Below are positions 1 through 11,746 of a stretch of DNA of 64,000 nucleotides, one piece after another. Numbering within the stretch: the stretch's first letter is position 1; each line of letters begins with the position of its first letter. This DNA comes from DASZFV01 sp035549075 (GTDB lineage: Bacteria; Myxococcota_A; Polyangia; Fen-1088): the NCBI GenBank assembly GCA_035549075.1, contig DASZRT010000042.1, positions 1 through 64,000 of the forward strand, in the 5' to 3' direction. A program made the translations under genes and the position numbers. The notes under the pieces are model-generated. The model was given only the letters and a program-made list of their open reading frames with translations. It was not told the DNA's origin and ran no database searches.

Positions 1-859
1 GCTCGGCGACGTCGTGCTCTTCGACATCCCCGAGAAGGAGGGCGTCGCCAAGGGCAAGGCGCTCGACCTCGAGCAGAACGGCGCCGTCCTCGGCTGGGAC
101 GCGAACGTCAAGGGCAGCTCGAGCTGGGACGACGTCGCCGGCTCGGACGTCGTCATCATCACGGCCGGCGTGCCGCGCAAGCCGGGCATGTCGCGCGACG
201 ATCTGCTTTCGATCAACCTCAAGATCATCCGCAGCGTCGGCGAGAACCTCAAGAAGGCGGCGCCGGACGCGTTCGTCATCGTCGTGTCGAACCCGCTCGA
301 CGCCATGGTGTACGAGCTCAAGAAGGTCACGGGCTTCTCGGGCAAGAAGGTCGTCGGCATGGCCGGCGTGCTCGACTCGGCGCGCTTCCAGCTCTTCATC
401 TCACGAGAGCTTGGCGTCTCCGTAAAAGACGTGCGCCCGATGGTGCTCGGCGGCCATGGCGACACGATGGTCCCCGTGACGAGCGCCTGTACGGTCAACG
501 GCGTGCCCGTCACGCAGCTCATCGCGGCCGACAAGCTCGCGGCGATCGTCGCCCGCACGGCGAACGGCGGCGGCGAGATCGTCAAGCTCATGGGCACGAG
601 CGCGTTCTACGCGCCCGCGTCGGCGGCCGTGCTCATGGCCGAGGCGTACCTCAAGGATCTCAAGCGCATGATCGCCTGCGCCGCGTACCTCGACGGCGAG
701 TACGGCTACAAGGACCTCTACATGGGCGTCCCCGTCGTCATCGGCGCGGGCGGCGTCGAGAAGGTCGTGAAGATCGCGCTGTCGGCCGAAGAGACGGCCA
801 TGCTCGAGAAGTCGGCGGGCGCCGTGCGCGAGCTCATCGAAGCCTCGAAGAAGCTCTAA
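1..859 (+). CDS. mdh: Malate dehydrogenase (5'-truncated by window edge)
   Basis: Oxidises malate to oxaloacetate with NAD in the TCA cycle. The reading frame is open from base 2, so the N-terminal Rossmann glycine motif (about 30 residues of a normal 310-320) lies outside the window. Visible family marks are the coenzyme/substrate loop VPRKPGMSRDDLL with its substrate-binding arginines, the VVSNPLD segment, and GGHGDTMVP carrying the catalytic histidine. This is the LDH-like MDH type common outside enterobacteria. It is followed 19 bases later by sucC and then sucD, so it is probably the end of a TCA-cycle operon. The call is firm; only the missing start is unknown. Confidence 0.95.
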   Translation, partial: LGDVVLFDIPEKEGVAKGKALDLEQNGAVLGWDANVKGSSSWDDVAGSDVVIITAGVPRKPGMSRDDLLSINLKIIRSVGENLKKAAPDAFVIVVSNPLDAMVYELKKVTGFSGKKVVGMAGVLDSARFQLFISRELGVSVKDVRPMVLGGHGDTMVPVTSACTVNGVPVTQLIAADKLAAIVARTANGGGEIVKLMGTSAFYAPASAAVLMAEAYLKDLKRMIACAAYLDGEYGYKDLYMGVPVVIGAGGVEKVVKIALSAEETAMLEKSAGAVRELIEASKKL

Positions 860-878
860 GGAAGGAAGCGCGCCTGCG

Positions 879-2933
<2,055 letters not shown>

Positions 2934-2973
2934 TTCCTAGAAAACAGCCCCTCACTCAGGAGACACCGAAGTC

Positions 2974-3393
2974 ATGTCACTCGAAAGAACGTTTGGAATC
3001 GTGAAGCCCGACGCCGTGGCCGCTGGCGCCATCGGCGGCGTGATCGATCTCATCGAGAAGAGCCACCTCAAGATCATCGGCCTTCGCTACCTCAAGATGT
3101 CGCAGGACCAGGCGCAGGGCTTCTACGCCGTCCACAAGGCGCGCCCGTTCTTCGGCGACCTCGTCAAGTTCATGACGTCCGGCCCCTGCGTCGTCATGGC
3201 CATCGAGGGCGAGAACGCCATCGCGAAGTACCGCGAAACCATGGGCGCGACCGACTCGAAGAAGGCCGCCCCCGGCACGATCCGCGCGAAGTACGGCACC
3301 GACATCGAGAAGAACGCCGTCCACGGCAGCGACAGCGCCGACAACGCCAAGATCGAGCTCGCCTACTTCTTCACGTCGTCCGAGCTGGGCTAG
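2974..3393 (+). CDS. ndk: Nucleoside diphosphate kinase
   Basis: Balances NTP pools by transferring phosphate through a histidine. The 139-residue protein has the family start ERTFGIVKPDAV and the active-site segment NAVHGSDS with His117. A clear RBS (CAGGAG) lies about 11 bases before the ATG. Its place directly after sucCD makes sense because it can convert ATP made by succinyl-CoA synthetase into GTP, and succinyl-CoA synthetase and Ndk are known partners in some bacteria. Co-transcription with sucD is likely but not proven. Confidence 0.97.
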   Translation: MSLERTFGIVKPDAVAAGAIGGVIDLIEKSHLKIIGLRYLKMSQDQAQGFYAVHKARPFFGDLVKFMTSGPCVVMAIEGENAIAKYRETMGATDSKKAAPGTIRAKYGTDIEKNAVHGSDSADNAKIELAYFFTSSELG

Positions 3394-3408
3394 TCACTTA
3401 GCGCCACG

Positions 3409-4362
3409 ATGAGCTCCCCTCGCTTTCGAGCGCTCTCGGGGCCGCTCGTCGTGGCGTTCGTCTTCGTCTTCTTCCTGTCCGGCCTGCGCACGAGCGTCGC
3501 GCGCGCCGACGGCGGCCCGCCGCCCGACGTCGTGCGGACGCAGGACGGCGGCATGGTGCGCGGCACGATCCTCGAGATCACCCCAGCCGGAGACGTCACG
3601 CTCCTCGACGCCGCTGGCCAGACGCGTAAGTTCCCCGCGGGCGCCGTCAGGTTCGCCGGACCGGTCCCCAAGGATCCGGCGCTCGCGCCGAGCCAGGCGC
3701 CGCCGTCCCAGGCGCCCGTCGTGCCTGGTCCTCCTGCGGCTGCGCCGATCGCGCCAATCGCGCCAGCAGCGCCGGTTACGCCCGCGTCCGCGGCGGCACC
3801 GCCGCCCGGCCTGCATTTGCTCGCGACCGAGCCGAACCTCACTTACCACGTCCTCTCGGGCACGTCGTACGGCACGGGGATGGGCTTCGTGGGCACGCGG
3901 CCGGTCGCCGTTGGCATGACGGCGAACCACTACGTCCGCCTCTGCACGGCTCCGTGCACCGCCAACCTCCCGCCTGGTTCGTACACGTTCGCCGCGAGCC
4001 GTCCCGACGGCGGCGTCGTCCCCGCGTCGGCGATGACGATCAAGGGGAACGAGACGCTCACCGCGACCTACAAATCCGGTACGAGCGCCCGCGTCGGCGT
4101 GCTGCTCGTGAGCGTCGCCGCGATCGGCGTCGGGATGTTGATCGCGGCGTCCGGAAAACAACATAACTGCACGGATCTCGCGGCAGGATTTACCAACTCC
4201 TCCGGACAGCCCGTCGGCCCCGTCCTGGACTGCACCGACGACTACCCGAACTTCACGCTGGGAACGACGATCGCCGGCATCGGGATCTTGGGGCTCGTCG
4301 TCCCATTGTTGATAGGCGACTCCGTCAAGATTGTGCCGAGCGCCACGAACGCGGCGCCGTAG
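3409..4362 (+). CDS. Secreted/membrane protein with proline-rich linker
   Basis: No function recognised. Residues 1-33 form a signal peptide or anchor (hydrophobic AFVFVFFLSG). Residues about 40-85 hold a short beta-rich domain (VRTQDGGMVRGTILEITPAG) like those that bind or present small ligands. A Pro/Ala-rich linker runs to about residue 130, then comes a domain with a PEGA-like surface pattern (LPPGSYTF). Two hydrophobic segments near the C-terminus (RVGVLLVSVAAIGVGML and IAGIGILGLVVPLLI) suggest inner-membrane attachment. This architecture is frequent in myxobacterial envelope proteins. It starts 15 bases after ndk and shows no sign of transfer. Confidence 0.7.
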   Translation: MSSPRFRALSGPLVVAFVFVFFLSGLRTSVARADGGPPPDVVRTQDGGMVRGTILEITPAGDVTLLDAAGQTRKFPAGAVRFAGPVPKDPALAPSQAPPSQAPVVPGPPAAAPIAPIAPAAPVTPASAAAPPPGLHLLATEPNLTYHVLSGTSYGTGMGFVGTRPVAVGMTANHYVRLCTAPCTANLPPGSYTFAASRPDGGVVPASAMTIKGNETLTATYKSGTSARVGVLLVSVAAIGVGMLIAASGKQHNCTDLAAGFTNSSGQPVGPVLDCTDDYPNFTLGTTIAGIGILGLVVPLLIGDSVKIVPSATNAAP

Positions 4363-4412
4363 ACCTATTTATGCCGCATTGAAAACGGTCTATAGTGGGC
4401 GCGGCCAGTCTT

Positions 4413-6167
4413 ATGAGATCCGCGCTTACTCGATTCCTGGTTTCCGTCGCGCCGGTGGTGGCGCTGGTCGCGGGTTGCCACGATCGCGTCTATGACTTCG
4501 GCAGCACGCTGCAGCCGCTCGACGCCGGCTCGAGCACGGGCGGCTTCACGGGGGGCGGCGGCTACAACCTCCCCGACGCGGGCGGCGGCTCGGGCGGCTA
4601 CGGCGGCACGGGTGGAACCGGCGGCGGCGGAACCAGCGGCGGCGGCACGAGCGGCGGCGGCACGGGCGGCGCGATTCAGCTCTGCGACAACAACTCGCCC
4701 GAGCGCCAGACCGACATCGCGAACTGCGGCACGTGCTTCAACATCTGCATCGCGCCGAACTCCGATCCTCAGTGCGTCGCCGGCAAGTGCGTCTACACCT
4801 GCCAGGGCGGCTTCATCGACGCCGACAAGGATCCCAAGAACGGCTGTGAGTGCGTGAAGACCTCGGACACCGAGGTCTGCGACGGCATCGACAACAACTG
4901 CGACGGCACCGTCGACGAAGGCTTCGTCTTCGCGAGCGACGTCAACAACTGCGGCGGCTGCAACAAGCGCTGCTTCTTCCCGTTCGCGAACGCCAGCTGC
5001 AACAGCGGCGTGTGCACGCAGGGAGCTTGCCTCGACGGCTACTACGATCGCGATCCCAACGTCCCCGGCTGCGAGACGGCCTGCCAGAAGACCAACGGCG
5101 GCGTCGAGATCTGCGACGGCCTCGACAACGATTGCAACGGCGTCGTCGACGACAACCCCGCGGCGTCGACGATCACGTGCAAGTCGATGGGCGTCTGCGC
5201 CGGGACGAAGACGGTGTGCATGGGCCAGCGCGGCTGGGTGTGCAACTACCCGGCGACCTACCAAGAGCTCGAGAACACGACGATGGGCTGCGACGGCCTC
5301 GACAACGACTGCGACGGCCAGATCGATGAGCCGTTCGACATCGGCAAGGCTTGCACCGTCGGCACGGGCCCCTGCGCGGGCACGGGCGTGTGGGCCTGCG
5401 ACAACACGATGACGGGCAACCACAAGTGTGTCGGCTCGATGAAGACCCCGGGCGTCGAAGTCTGCAACGGCAAGGACGACGACTGCGACGGCAAGGTCGA
5501 CGAGCTCGACAAGGTCTCGGACCGCACGACCGACGACGACATCGTCTACTTCGCCGCGCAGAACGTGACGATGTTCGCGTACGAGGCCACGCGCTACGAC
5601 GCGACCGGCACGGACCACGGCTTCGACTCGACCCGCCGCCCCTGCTCGGTCAAGGGCAAGCAGCCGTGGACCAACGTCACCAAGGAAGAGGCCGAGGCGG
5701 CCTGCGAGAAGACGGGCACGGGCTGGCGCCTCTGCACGACGGCCGAGTGGTTCGACGCCTGCAACGGCATGAACAACACGACCTTCCCGTACGGCAACAC
5801 GTACGACGGCACCATCTGCAACGGCTTCGACTTCACGGCGCCCAACCCGGCGGCGACCGTGGCCACGGGCTCGGACGCGATGTGCATCTCGCACATCACG
5901 GCGGCGACGGCCGACGAGCTGTTCGACATGAGCGGCAACGTCAAGGAGTGGGTCATCACGGGCGCGGCCTCGACGTCGGCCACGGGCCCGTACGAGCTGC
6001 GCGGCGGCGCTTACGACATCGCGAGCTTCGTCGACAACTCCGTGACGCCGGCGGCCACCAAGGCGCCTGGCCTCCAGTGCGACGCCTCCACGCCCGCGCC
6101 TTCGGTCGCGGTGCGTCTCCCTTCAGTCGGGTTCCGATGCTGCCGAACAGGAATGCTGCCGAACTAG
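4413..6167 (+). CDS. Lipoprotein with MopE-type repeats and formylglycine-generating-enzyme-like domain
   Basis: Start chosen at ATG 4413 rather than the upstream GTG 4395 because it gives a compact lipoprotein signal with lipobox VALVAGC (Cys22). A Gly/Ser/Thr-rich linker follows, then four Cys/Asp repeats of the form CDGxDNxCDGxxDE, known as the putative metal-binding motif of MopE. The C-terminal 230 residues resemble the SUMF1/FGE sulfatase-modifying fold: GTGWRLCTTAEWFDAC, FDMSGNVKEWV, LRGGAYD and VGFRCC. These domains often act as binding modules rather than true FGE enzymes. The product is probably anchored on the cell surface. The next gene shares the same repeat type, so the two are probably partners. 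Confidence 0.78.
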   Translation: MRSALTRFLVSVAPVVALVAGCHDRVYDFGSTLQPLDAGSSTGGFTGGGGYNLPDAGGGSGGYGGTGGTGGGGTSGGGTSGGGTGGAIQLCDNNSPERQTDIANCGTCFNICIAPNSDPQCVAGKCVYTCQGGFIDADKDPKNGCECVKTSDTEVCDGIDNNCDGTVDEGFVFASDVNNCGGCNKRCFFPFANASCNSGVCTQGACLDGYYDRDPNVPGCETACQKTNGGVEICDGLDNDCNGVVDDNPAASTITCKSMGVCAGTKTVCMGQRGWVCNYPATYQELENTTMGCDGLDNDCDGQIDEPFDIGKACTVGTGPCAGTGVWACDNTMTGNHKCVGSMKTPGVEVCNGKDDDCDGKVDELDKVSDRTTDDDIVYFAAQNVTMFAYEATRYDATGTDHGFDSTRRPCSVKGKQPWTNVTKEEAEAACEKTGTGWRLCTTAEWFDACNGMNNTTFPYGNTYDGTICNGFDFTAPNPAATVATGSDAMCISHITAATADELFDMSGNVKEWVITGAASTSATGPYELRGGAYDIASFVDNSVTPAATKAPGLQCDASTPAPSVAVRLPSVGFRCCRTGMLPN

Positions 6168-6184
6168 CACGGCTGAGGTCCTAG

Positions 6185-8863
6185 GTGTCTTCAAGCGCCG
6201 GTCGACGTCACCTCGCGCTCTCGCTCTTCGCGACCGCCGTCGCGGTCGCGATGGCCGCGCCCGCCGCCGCGCAGTCGCTGCGGCCCAACATCCTCGTCGT
6301 GTTCGACACGTCGGGGTCGATGCTCTACAACGACTCCAACGACGGCTCGGCGCTCTGTAGCAACAACGCCAACGGCAAGACGAGCCGCATCTACAGCCTG
6401 AAGAAGGCGCTGCGCGACGCCCTCGCCCAGGTCGGCACCGACGAGGCGAACTTCGGGCTCATGCGCTACCCCGAGCTCGAGGACCCGACGAAGACGCCCG
6501 TCTGCCCCGAAGGCCATTACGGCAACGACCCAACGACGGGCCTCCCGGTCGGGTGCACGGGCGCCTGCCGCGGGCCGACGAGGGGCGACCCCGGCTGCGA
6601 GTGCGGCTGCCGCCTGCCCACGCACACGACCGAGACGACCTACGACACCTGGTATGACAACGGGTATCGCAGCGCGCTCGTCGTCGACGTCACGAAGCGG
6701 CCCACGCTCCCCGCGATCAAGCCCGCCGCGAGCGACTTCGATCCGAGCGACGGCAACATCGCCAACATCTACCGCTGGATCGACGGCACCGAAGACACCG
6801 ACACGGTGGCGCCCATCAGCGATCCTGAGCTGCGCACGCACGCGAGCTGGTACACGCCCATCGGTCGCTCGCTCTTCTACGCACGCATGTACTTCGACAA
6901 CTTCGTGAAGCCCAACGACCCCAAGGGGAGGTGCCGCACGAACATCGTCATCTTCGTCACCGACGGTGACGAGACGTGCGACACGCAGAGGGGCACGACG
7001 ATCAACACGGCCGACTGCACGACGACGGGCACTTGGGGTGCCTTTCACCCCGAGGTGCAGGCCTGCGCGCTCAACGTCACGTCGAAGGTCAAGACGTACG
7101 TCCTCACCGACGTGAGCACGAGCGCCGCCAACGACGACATCGCCAAGGCCGGCGGCACGGGCAGCGCCATCCGCGTCACGCTGACCGACACGGCGGCCGT
7201 GCGCGCCGCGCTCGTCGGCATCATCGCCGCGACGGTGCCGCCCGCCGAGCAGTGCAACGGCAAGGACGACAACTGCAACGGCCTCATCGACGAGGGCGTG
7301 AGCAACATGTGCCCCGTCTCGAACGATCCCAACGACGCCGACAACCTCAAGGGCGCGGCGGCCGCCCACTGCGCCGTCGAGACGTGCAACTGCAAGGACG
7401 ACGACTGCGACGGCCAGATCGACGAGGGCTTCCCGCCGAACGCCTGCGGCCAGCCCTGCGGCTGCGCCGTGCCGACGGAGAAGTGCAACGGCCTCGACGA
7501 CAACTGCGACGGCAACATCGACGAAGGCTTCAACGTCGGCGCCTCGTGCACGAACAACGGCGTGGGCGCGTGCAAGCGCGGCGGCATCCTCGCCTGCAAG
7601 CCCGACGGCTCGGGCACGTTCTGCGACGCGCCCGTCGTGACGCCCTCGCCCGAGGTCTGCAACAACATCGACGACAACTGCGACGGCCTCGTCGACAACG
7701 GCACGCTGCCCGGCGTGGGCGAGTCGTGCGGCAACGCCATCGGCACGTGCATGAAGGGCACCTACGCCTGCGTGAACGGCCAGCTCAAGTGCAACACGAC
7801 GGGCATGGCGACGACCGAGACCTGCAACGGCCTCGACGACGACTGCGACGGCATCGTCGACAACGGCAACTTCCCCACCGTGGGCCAGGACTGCGTGTGC
7901 CCCGGCCTCGACCCCGCGAAGATCGGCGTCGGCGTGTGCAAGGGCGGCAAGCTCGTGTGCCGCGGCGCCGCCGGCATCGTGTGCGAGGGCTGCATCGGCC
8001 CCAGCGCCGAGATCTGCGACGGCAAGGACAACGACTGCGACGGCATGGCCGACCAGCAGGCGATGTGCCCCTCGGGCTTCGGCTGCCGCGAGGGCCAGTG
8101 CGTGATCGTCTGCAAGGCGGGTGAGTTCCCCTGCCCCACGGGCTACAAATGCGTGAGCGACGTCTGCGTCCCGCAGCGCTGCGCGCAGGTCACGTGCGGC
8201 GCCGGCCAGCACTGCGACGAGGCGACCGGCCAGTGCGTCGACCTGTGCGCGGGCGTCATGTGCAACGCGCCCTCGATCTGCCTCAATGGGTCGTGCGTCG
8301 ACTGCGAGACGCTCGGCTGCGACAAGGGCCAGGTCTGCTACCAGGGCGCCTGCAAGGCCGACCCGTGCGCCGACAAGACGTGCGGCTCGACGCAGTACTG
8401 CGCCGACGGCAAGTGCGTCGACCTGTGCGTGCCCGGCAAGTGCGGCGACGGCCAGACCTGCGTCGCGGGCGGCCAGTGCGTCACGGACAAGTGCGCCAAG
8501 GTCGCCTGCAACCCCGACCAGTACTGCGACCCGGCCGACGGCGCCTGCAAGAGCGACATCTGCCAGGCCATGCAGTGCGGCGCCGGCCAGAGCTGCGTCT
8601 CGCAGACCGGCACGTGCGAGGCCGACCCGTGCCGCCTCATGCAGTGCCCGGGCGACTGCTGGAAGTGCCAAACGACGGCCGACGGCAAGGGCAGCTGCGT
8701 CTCGAACGGCCTGTGCGTGCAGATCAAGACCAAGGTCGCCCAGAAGGGCGGCGGCTGCACCTGCGCCGTCGGCGACGGGGCGCCCGGCGCGCCCGGCTCG
8801 CTGCTCGCGCTGAGCGCGCTCGTCGGCCTCGCGACGCGTCGCCGTCGCCGCGCCGCGCTCTAG
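6185..8863 (+). CDS. VWA-domain surface protein with MopE-type repeats and MYXO-CTERM-like tail
   Basis: The GTG start gives a signal peptide ending near AAPAAAQ, followed directly by a von Willebrand A domain with the MIDAS motif DTSGSM at residues 41-46 and a later FVTDGDETC segment. From about residue 350 there are six CNGxDDNCDGxIDEG repeats, then a long Cys-rich EGF-like region. The tail has a Cys pair (about residues 858 and 860), a hydrophobic helix and RRRRR, matching the MYXO-CTERM sorting signal for surface anchoring. It is the larger partner of the preceding lipoprotein, from which it is 17 bases away. An adhesion or calcium-dependent binding role is inference. Confidence 0.8.
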   Translation: MSSSAGRRHLALSLFATAVAVAMAAPAAAQSLRPNILVVFDTSGSMLYNDSNDGSALCSNNANGKTSRIYSLKKALRDALAQVGTDEANFGLMRYPELEDPTKTPVCPEGHYGNDPTTGLPVGCTGACRGPTRGDPGCECGCRLPTHTTETTYDTWYDNGYRSALVVDVTKRPTLPAIKPAASDFDPSDGNIANIYRWIDGTEDTDTVAPISDPELRTHASWYTPIGRSLFYARMYFDNFVKPNDPKGRCRTNIVIFVTDGDETCDTQRGTTINTADCTTTGTWGAFHPEVQACALNVTSKVKTYVLTDVSTSAANDDIAKAGGTGSAIRVTLTDTAAVRAALVGIIAATVPPAEQCNGKDDNCNGLIDEGVSNMCPVSNDPNDADNLKGAAAAHCAVETCNCKDDDCDGQIDEGFPPNACGQPCGCAVPTEKCNGLDDNCDGNIDEGFNVGASCTNNGVGACKRGGILACKPDGSGTFCDAPVVTPSPEVCNNIDDNCDGLVDNGTLPGVGESCGNAIGTCMKGTYACVNGQLKCNTTGMATTETCNGLDDDCDGIVDNGNFPTVGQDCVCPGLDPAKIGVGVCKGGKLVCRGAAGIVCEGCIGPSAEICDGKDNDCDGMADQQAMCPSGFGCREGQCVIVCKAGEFPCPTGYKCVSDVCVPQRCAQVTCGAGQHCDEATGQCVDLCAGVMCNAPSICLNGSCVDCETLGCDKGQVCYQGACKADPCADKTCGSTQYCADGKCVDLCVPGKCGDGQTCVAGGQCVTDKCAKVACNPDQYCDPADGACKSDICQAMQCGAGQSCVSQTGTCEADPCRLMQCPGDCWKCQTTADGKGSCVSNGLCVQIKTKVAQKGGGCTCAVGDGAPGAPGSLLALSALVGLATRRRRRAAL

Positions 8864-8903
8864 TGGTCGCGGCGCCGACGAAGCGCTATCTTCGGCGGCT
8901 TCG

Positions 8904-10000
<1,097 letters not shown>

Positions 10001-10004
<4 letters not shown>

Positions 10005-10645
10005 AGAGCGGCGTCGCCAGCGCGCCCGTCGCCGCGAACGACGACAGCCTGCAACGAGCGCGCGACGCGGGCGTCGACACCTGCGGGCGCATCGCCGAGT
10101 TCTGGGGCTTCACGCGCACGATGGGCCGCACGTTCGGCCTGCTGTACCTGTCGCCCGTGCCGCTGCCGCAGGCCGAAGTCCAGGCGCGCCTCGACATCTC
10201 GGCCGGCAGCGCCTCGATGACGCTCGCGGCGCTCGGGCGCTGGGGCGTCGTCCACCGCGTCTGGGTGCGCGGCGAGCGGCGCGAGCACTACCAAGCCGAG
10301 ACCGACTTCTGGAAGATGATCAGTGGCGTCCTCAACGAGCGCGAGCGGCGCGAGATCGGCGCCGCCGTCGAGGCCGTCGCCCGCGGCGTCGAGATGGCGC
10401 GCGCCGCCGAGCGCGGCGCCCCGCGCAAGCGCCGCGCCGACGCCGCCTTCACGGCCGAGCGCCTGCAGCGCCTGCACGACATCTGCGCGCTGGGAGAGAC
10501 GATGCTCGACATGCTGCTGGGCCAGCTCACGCTCGACGTCGGGCGCTTCCGCGACGTGCTCAAGGTCGAGCCTCAGGCGGCCCCGCCCGAGCCGCCCGTG
10601 GTCAAGGCGCCGCGCCGCCGCGCGTCCCGACCGCCACGCCGCTGA
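10001..10645 (+). CDS. GbsR/MarR-type winged-helix regulator
   Basis: Predicted DNA-binding regulator of 214 residues. The N-terminal half contains GRIAEFWGFTRTMGRTFGLLYLSP, characteristic of GbsR-like MarR proteins, and a helix-turn-helix region around LPQAEVQARLDISAGSASM followed by a wing with WGVVHRVWVRGERREHY. The C-terminal part is helical and ends in an Arg/Pro-rich tail. It starts inside the rlmN stop (ATGA) and sits directly upstream of the AT-rich island that precedes the menaquinone operon, so regulation of that operon or of itself is possible but unproven. Osmolyte control is known for B. subtilis GbsR but cannot be inferred here. Confidence 0.82.
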
Positions 10646-10654
10646 AAACAACGC

Positions 10655-10683
10655 TTGCCCGTTTTCAATTCATTTTGAATATT
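10655..10683 (+). promoter_or_regulatory. Candidate promoter and inverted repeat before the menaquinone operon
   Basis: An AT-rich island in otherwise GC-rich DNA. A -35-like TTGCCC (10655-10660) is followed after 17 bases by AATATT (10678-10683). Inside the spacer is an inverted repeat TTCAA-6-TTGAA (10664-10668 and 10675-10679), a possible operator for the GbsR-like protein encoded just upstream. It lies 11 bases before the GTG at 10694 and about 47 before the ATG at 10730. That distance fits the ATG start better. Confidence 0.45.
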
Positions 10684-10693
10684 TAGAAACGTC

Positions 10694-11746
10694 GTGACCA
10701 GGGTCGCCTCTCTGCCCCATATTCCGGCCATGTCGACCTCCGCCGTCCCCGCCGCCACGCCCCCGCTCGCGCGCCCCCGCGCCGAGGACGTCGCCGCCCT
10801 CGTCGCCGACGAGATGGCCCAGGTCGAGGCCCGGCTCGCCGAGCGCATGGAGAGCCCCGTCGGAGCGATTCCGCAGGTGGGCGCGCATCTGCTGGGCGCG
10901 GGCGGCAAGCGTCTTCGGCCGCTGCTCGCGATCCTGGGCGCGCGCGCCTCGGGCGCGCCGCTCGAGCACGGCGTCGCCGTCGGCGCGGCCGCCGAGCTCA
11001 TCCACACGGCGACGCTGTACCACGACGACGTCGTCGACGACGGGCGCGTGCGGCGCGGCCGACCCGCGGCCCGCATGGTCTACGGCAACGGCATCGTCGT
11101 GCTCGTGGGCGATTTCTGCCTCGCGCGCGCGCTCGAGACGGTCGCGCTCACGGGCTCGCTGCCCATGGTGCAGTCGCTCGCGGCCACGGTCACCGAGATG
11201 GCCGAGGGCGAGGTCGCGCAGCTCGAGCGCGCCGGTAACCCCGACGCCACCGTCGACGACTACATGCGCGTCATCGATCGCAAGACGGCGTCGCTCATCG
11301 CGTGGAGTGCGCGCGTCGGCGGCGCCGCCGGCCCCGCGCTCGACGGCCCGCTCGAGCGCTACGGCCGCGCCGTGGGCCGCGCCTTCCAGATCGCCGACGA
11401 CGTCCTCGACGCCGACGTCGACGAGAGCACGGCCGGCAAGTCCGTGGGCCACGACCTGCAGGAAGGCAAGCTGACGCTGCCCGTGCTGCTCGCCTGCGAG
11501 GCCGACCTCGCGTTCGGAAAGCGCGTGCGCGCGCAGATCGCCGCCCTCGACGGCAAGGCGATGCCCGCCGACGTCGCCGCGAAGCTTCTCGCCGAGGCGC
11601 GCGCCGCGGGCGGCGTCCGCCTCGCGAAGGAACGCGCGCGCGAGCTGGCGGCCGACGCCGTCACCGAGCTCGAGGCGCTGCCGCCGTCGCGCTACCGCGA
11701 CGCGCTCCGCGACGTGGCGGCGCTCTCCGTCGAGAGGACGTCGTAG
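10694..11746 (+). CDS. Polyprenyl diphosphate synthase (menaquinone side chain)
   Basis: Makes the long-chain isoprenyl diphosphate for the menaquinone tail. Both aspartate-rich motifs are present: DDVVDD before RVRRGRP, and DDVLD near ADVDES, with the GGKRLRPLL motif binding isopentenyl diphosphate. Length is 350 residues from GTG 10694 or 338 from ATG 10730 (MSTSAVPAAT). The second start is more likely because the candidate promoter -10 ends at 10683. The stop TAG overlaps the GTG of the UbiD-type gene by one base. Chain length cannot be judged by eye. It leads the futalosine-pathway operon, which supports an IspB/HepT-like role rather than a short-chain one. Confidence 0.9.
   Translation: MTRVASLPHIPAMSTSAVPAATPPLARPRAEDVAALVADEMAQVEARLAERMESPVGAIPQVGAHLLGAGGKRLRPLLAILGARASGAPLEHGVAVGAAAELIHTATLYHDDVVDDGRVRRGRPAARMVYGNGIVVLVGDFCLARALETVALTGSLPMVQSLAATVTEMAEGEVAQLERAGNPDATVDDYMRVIDRKTASLIAWSARVGGAAGPALDGPLERYGRAVGRAFQIADDVLDADVDESTAGKSVGHDLQEGKLTLPVLLACEADLAFGKRVRAQIAALDGKAMPADVAAKLLAEARAAGGVRLAKERARELAADAVTELEALPPSRYRDALRDVAALSVERTS

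Noticed and set aside
4379..4396. TTGAAA and TATAGT before the FGE-like lipoprotein gene
   Set aside because: Only six bases separate them, far from the 16-18 needed, so this is not a sigma-70 promoter.
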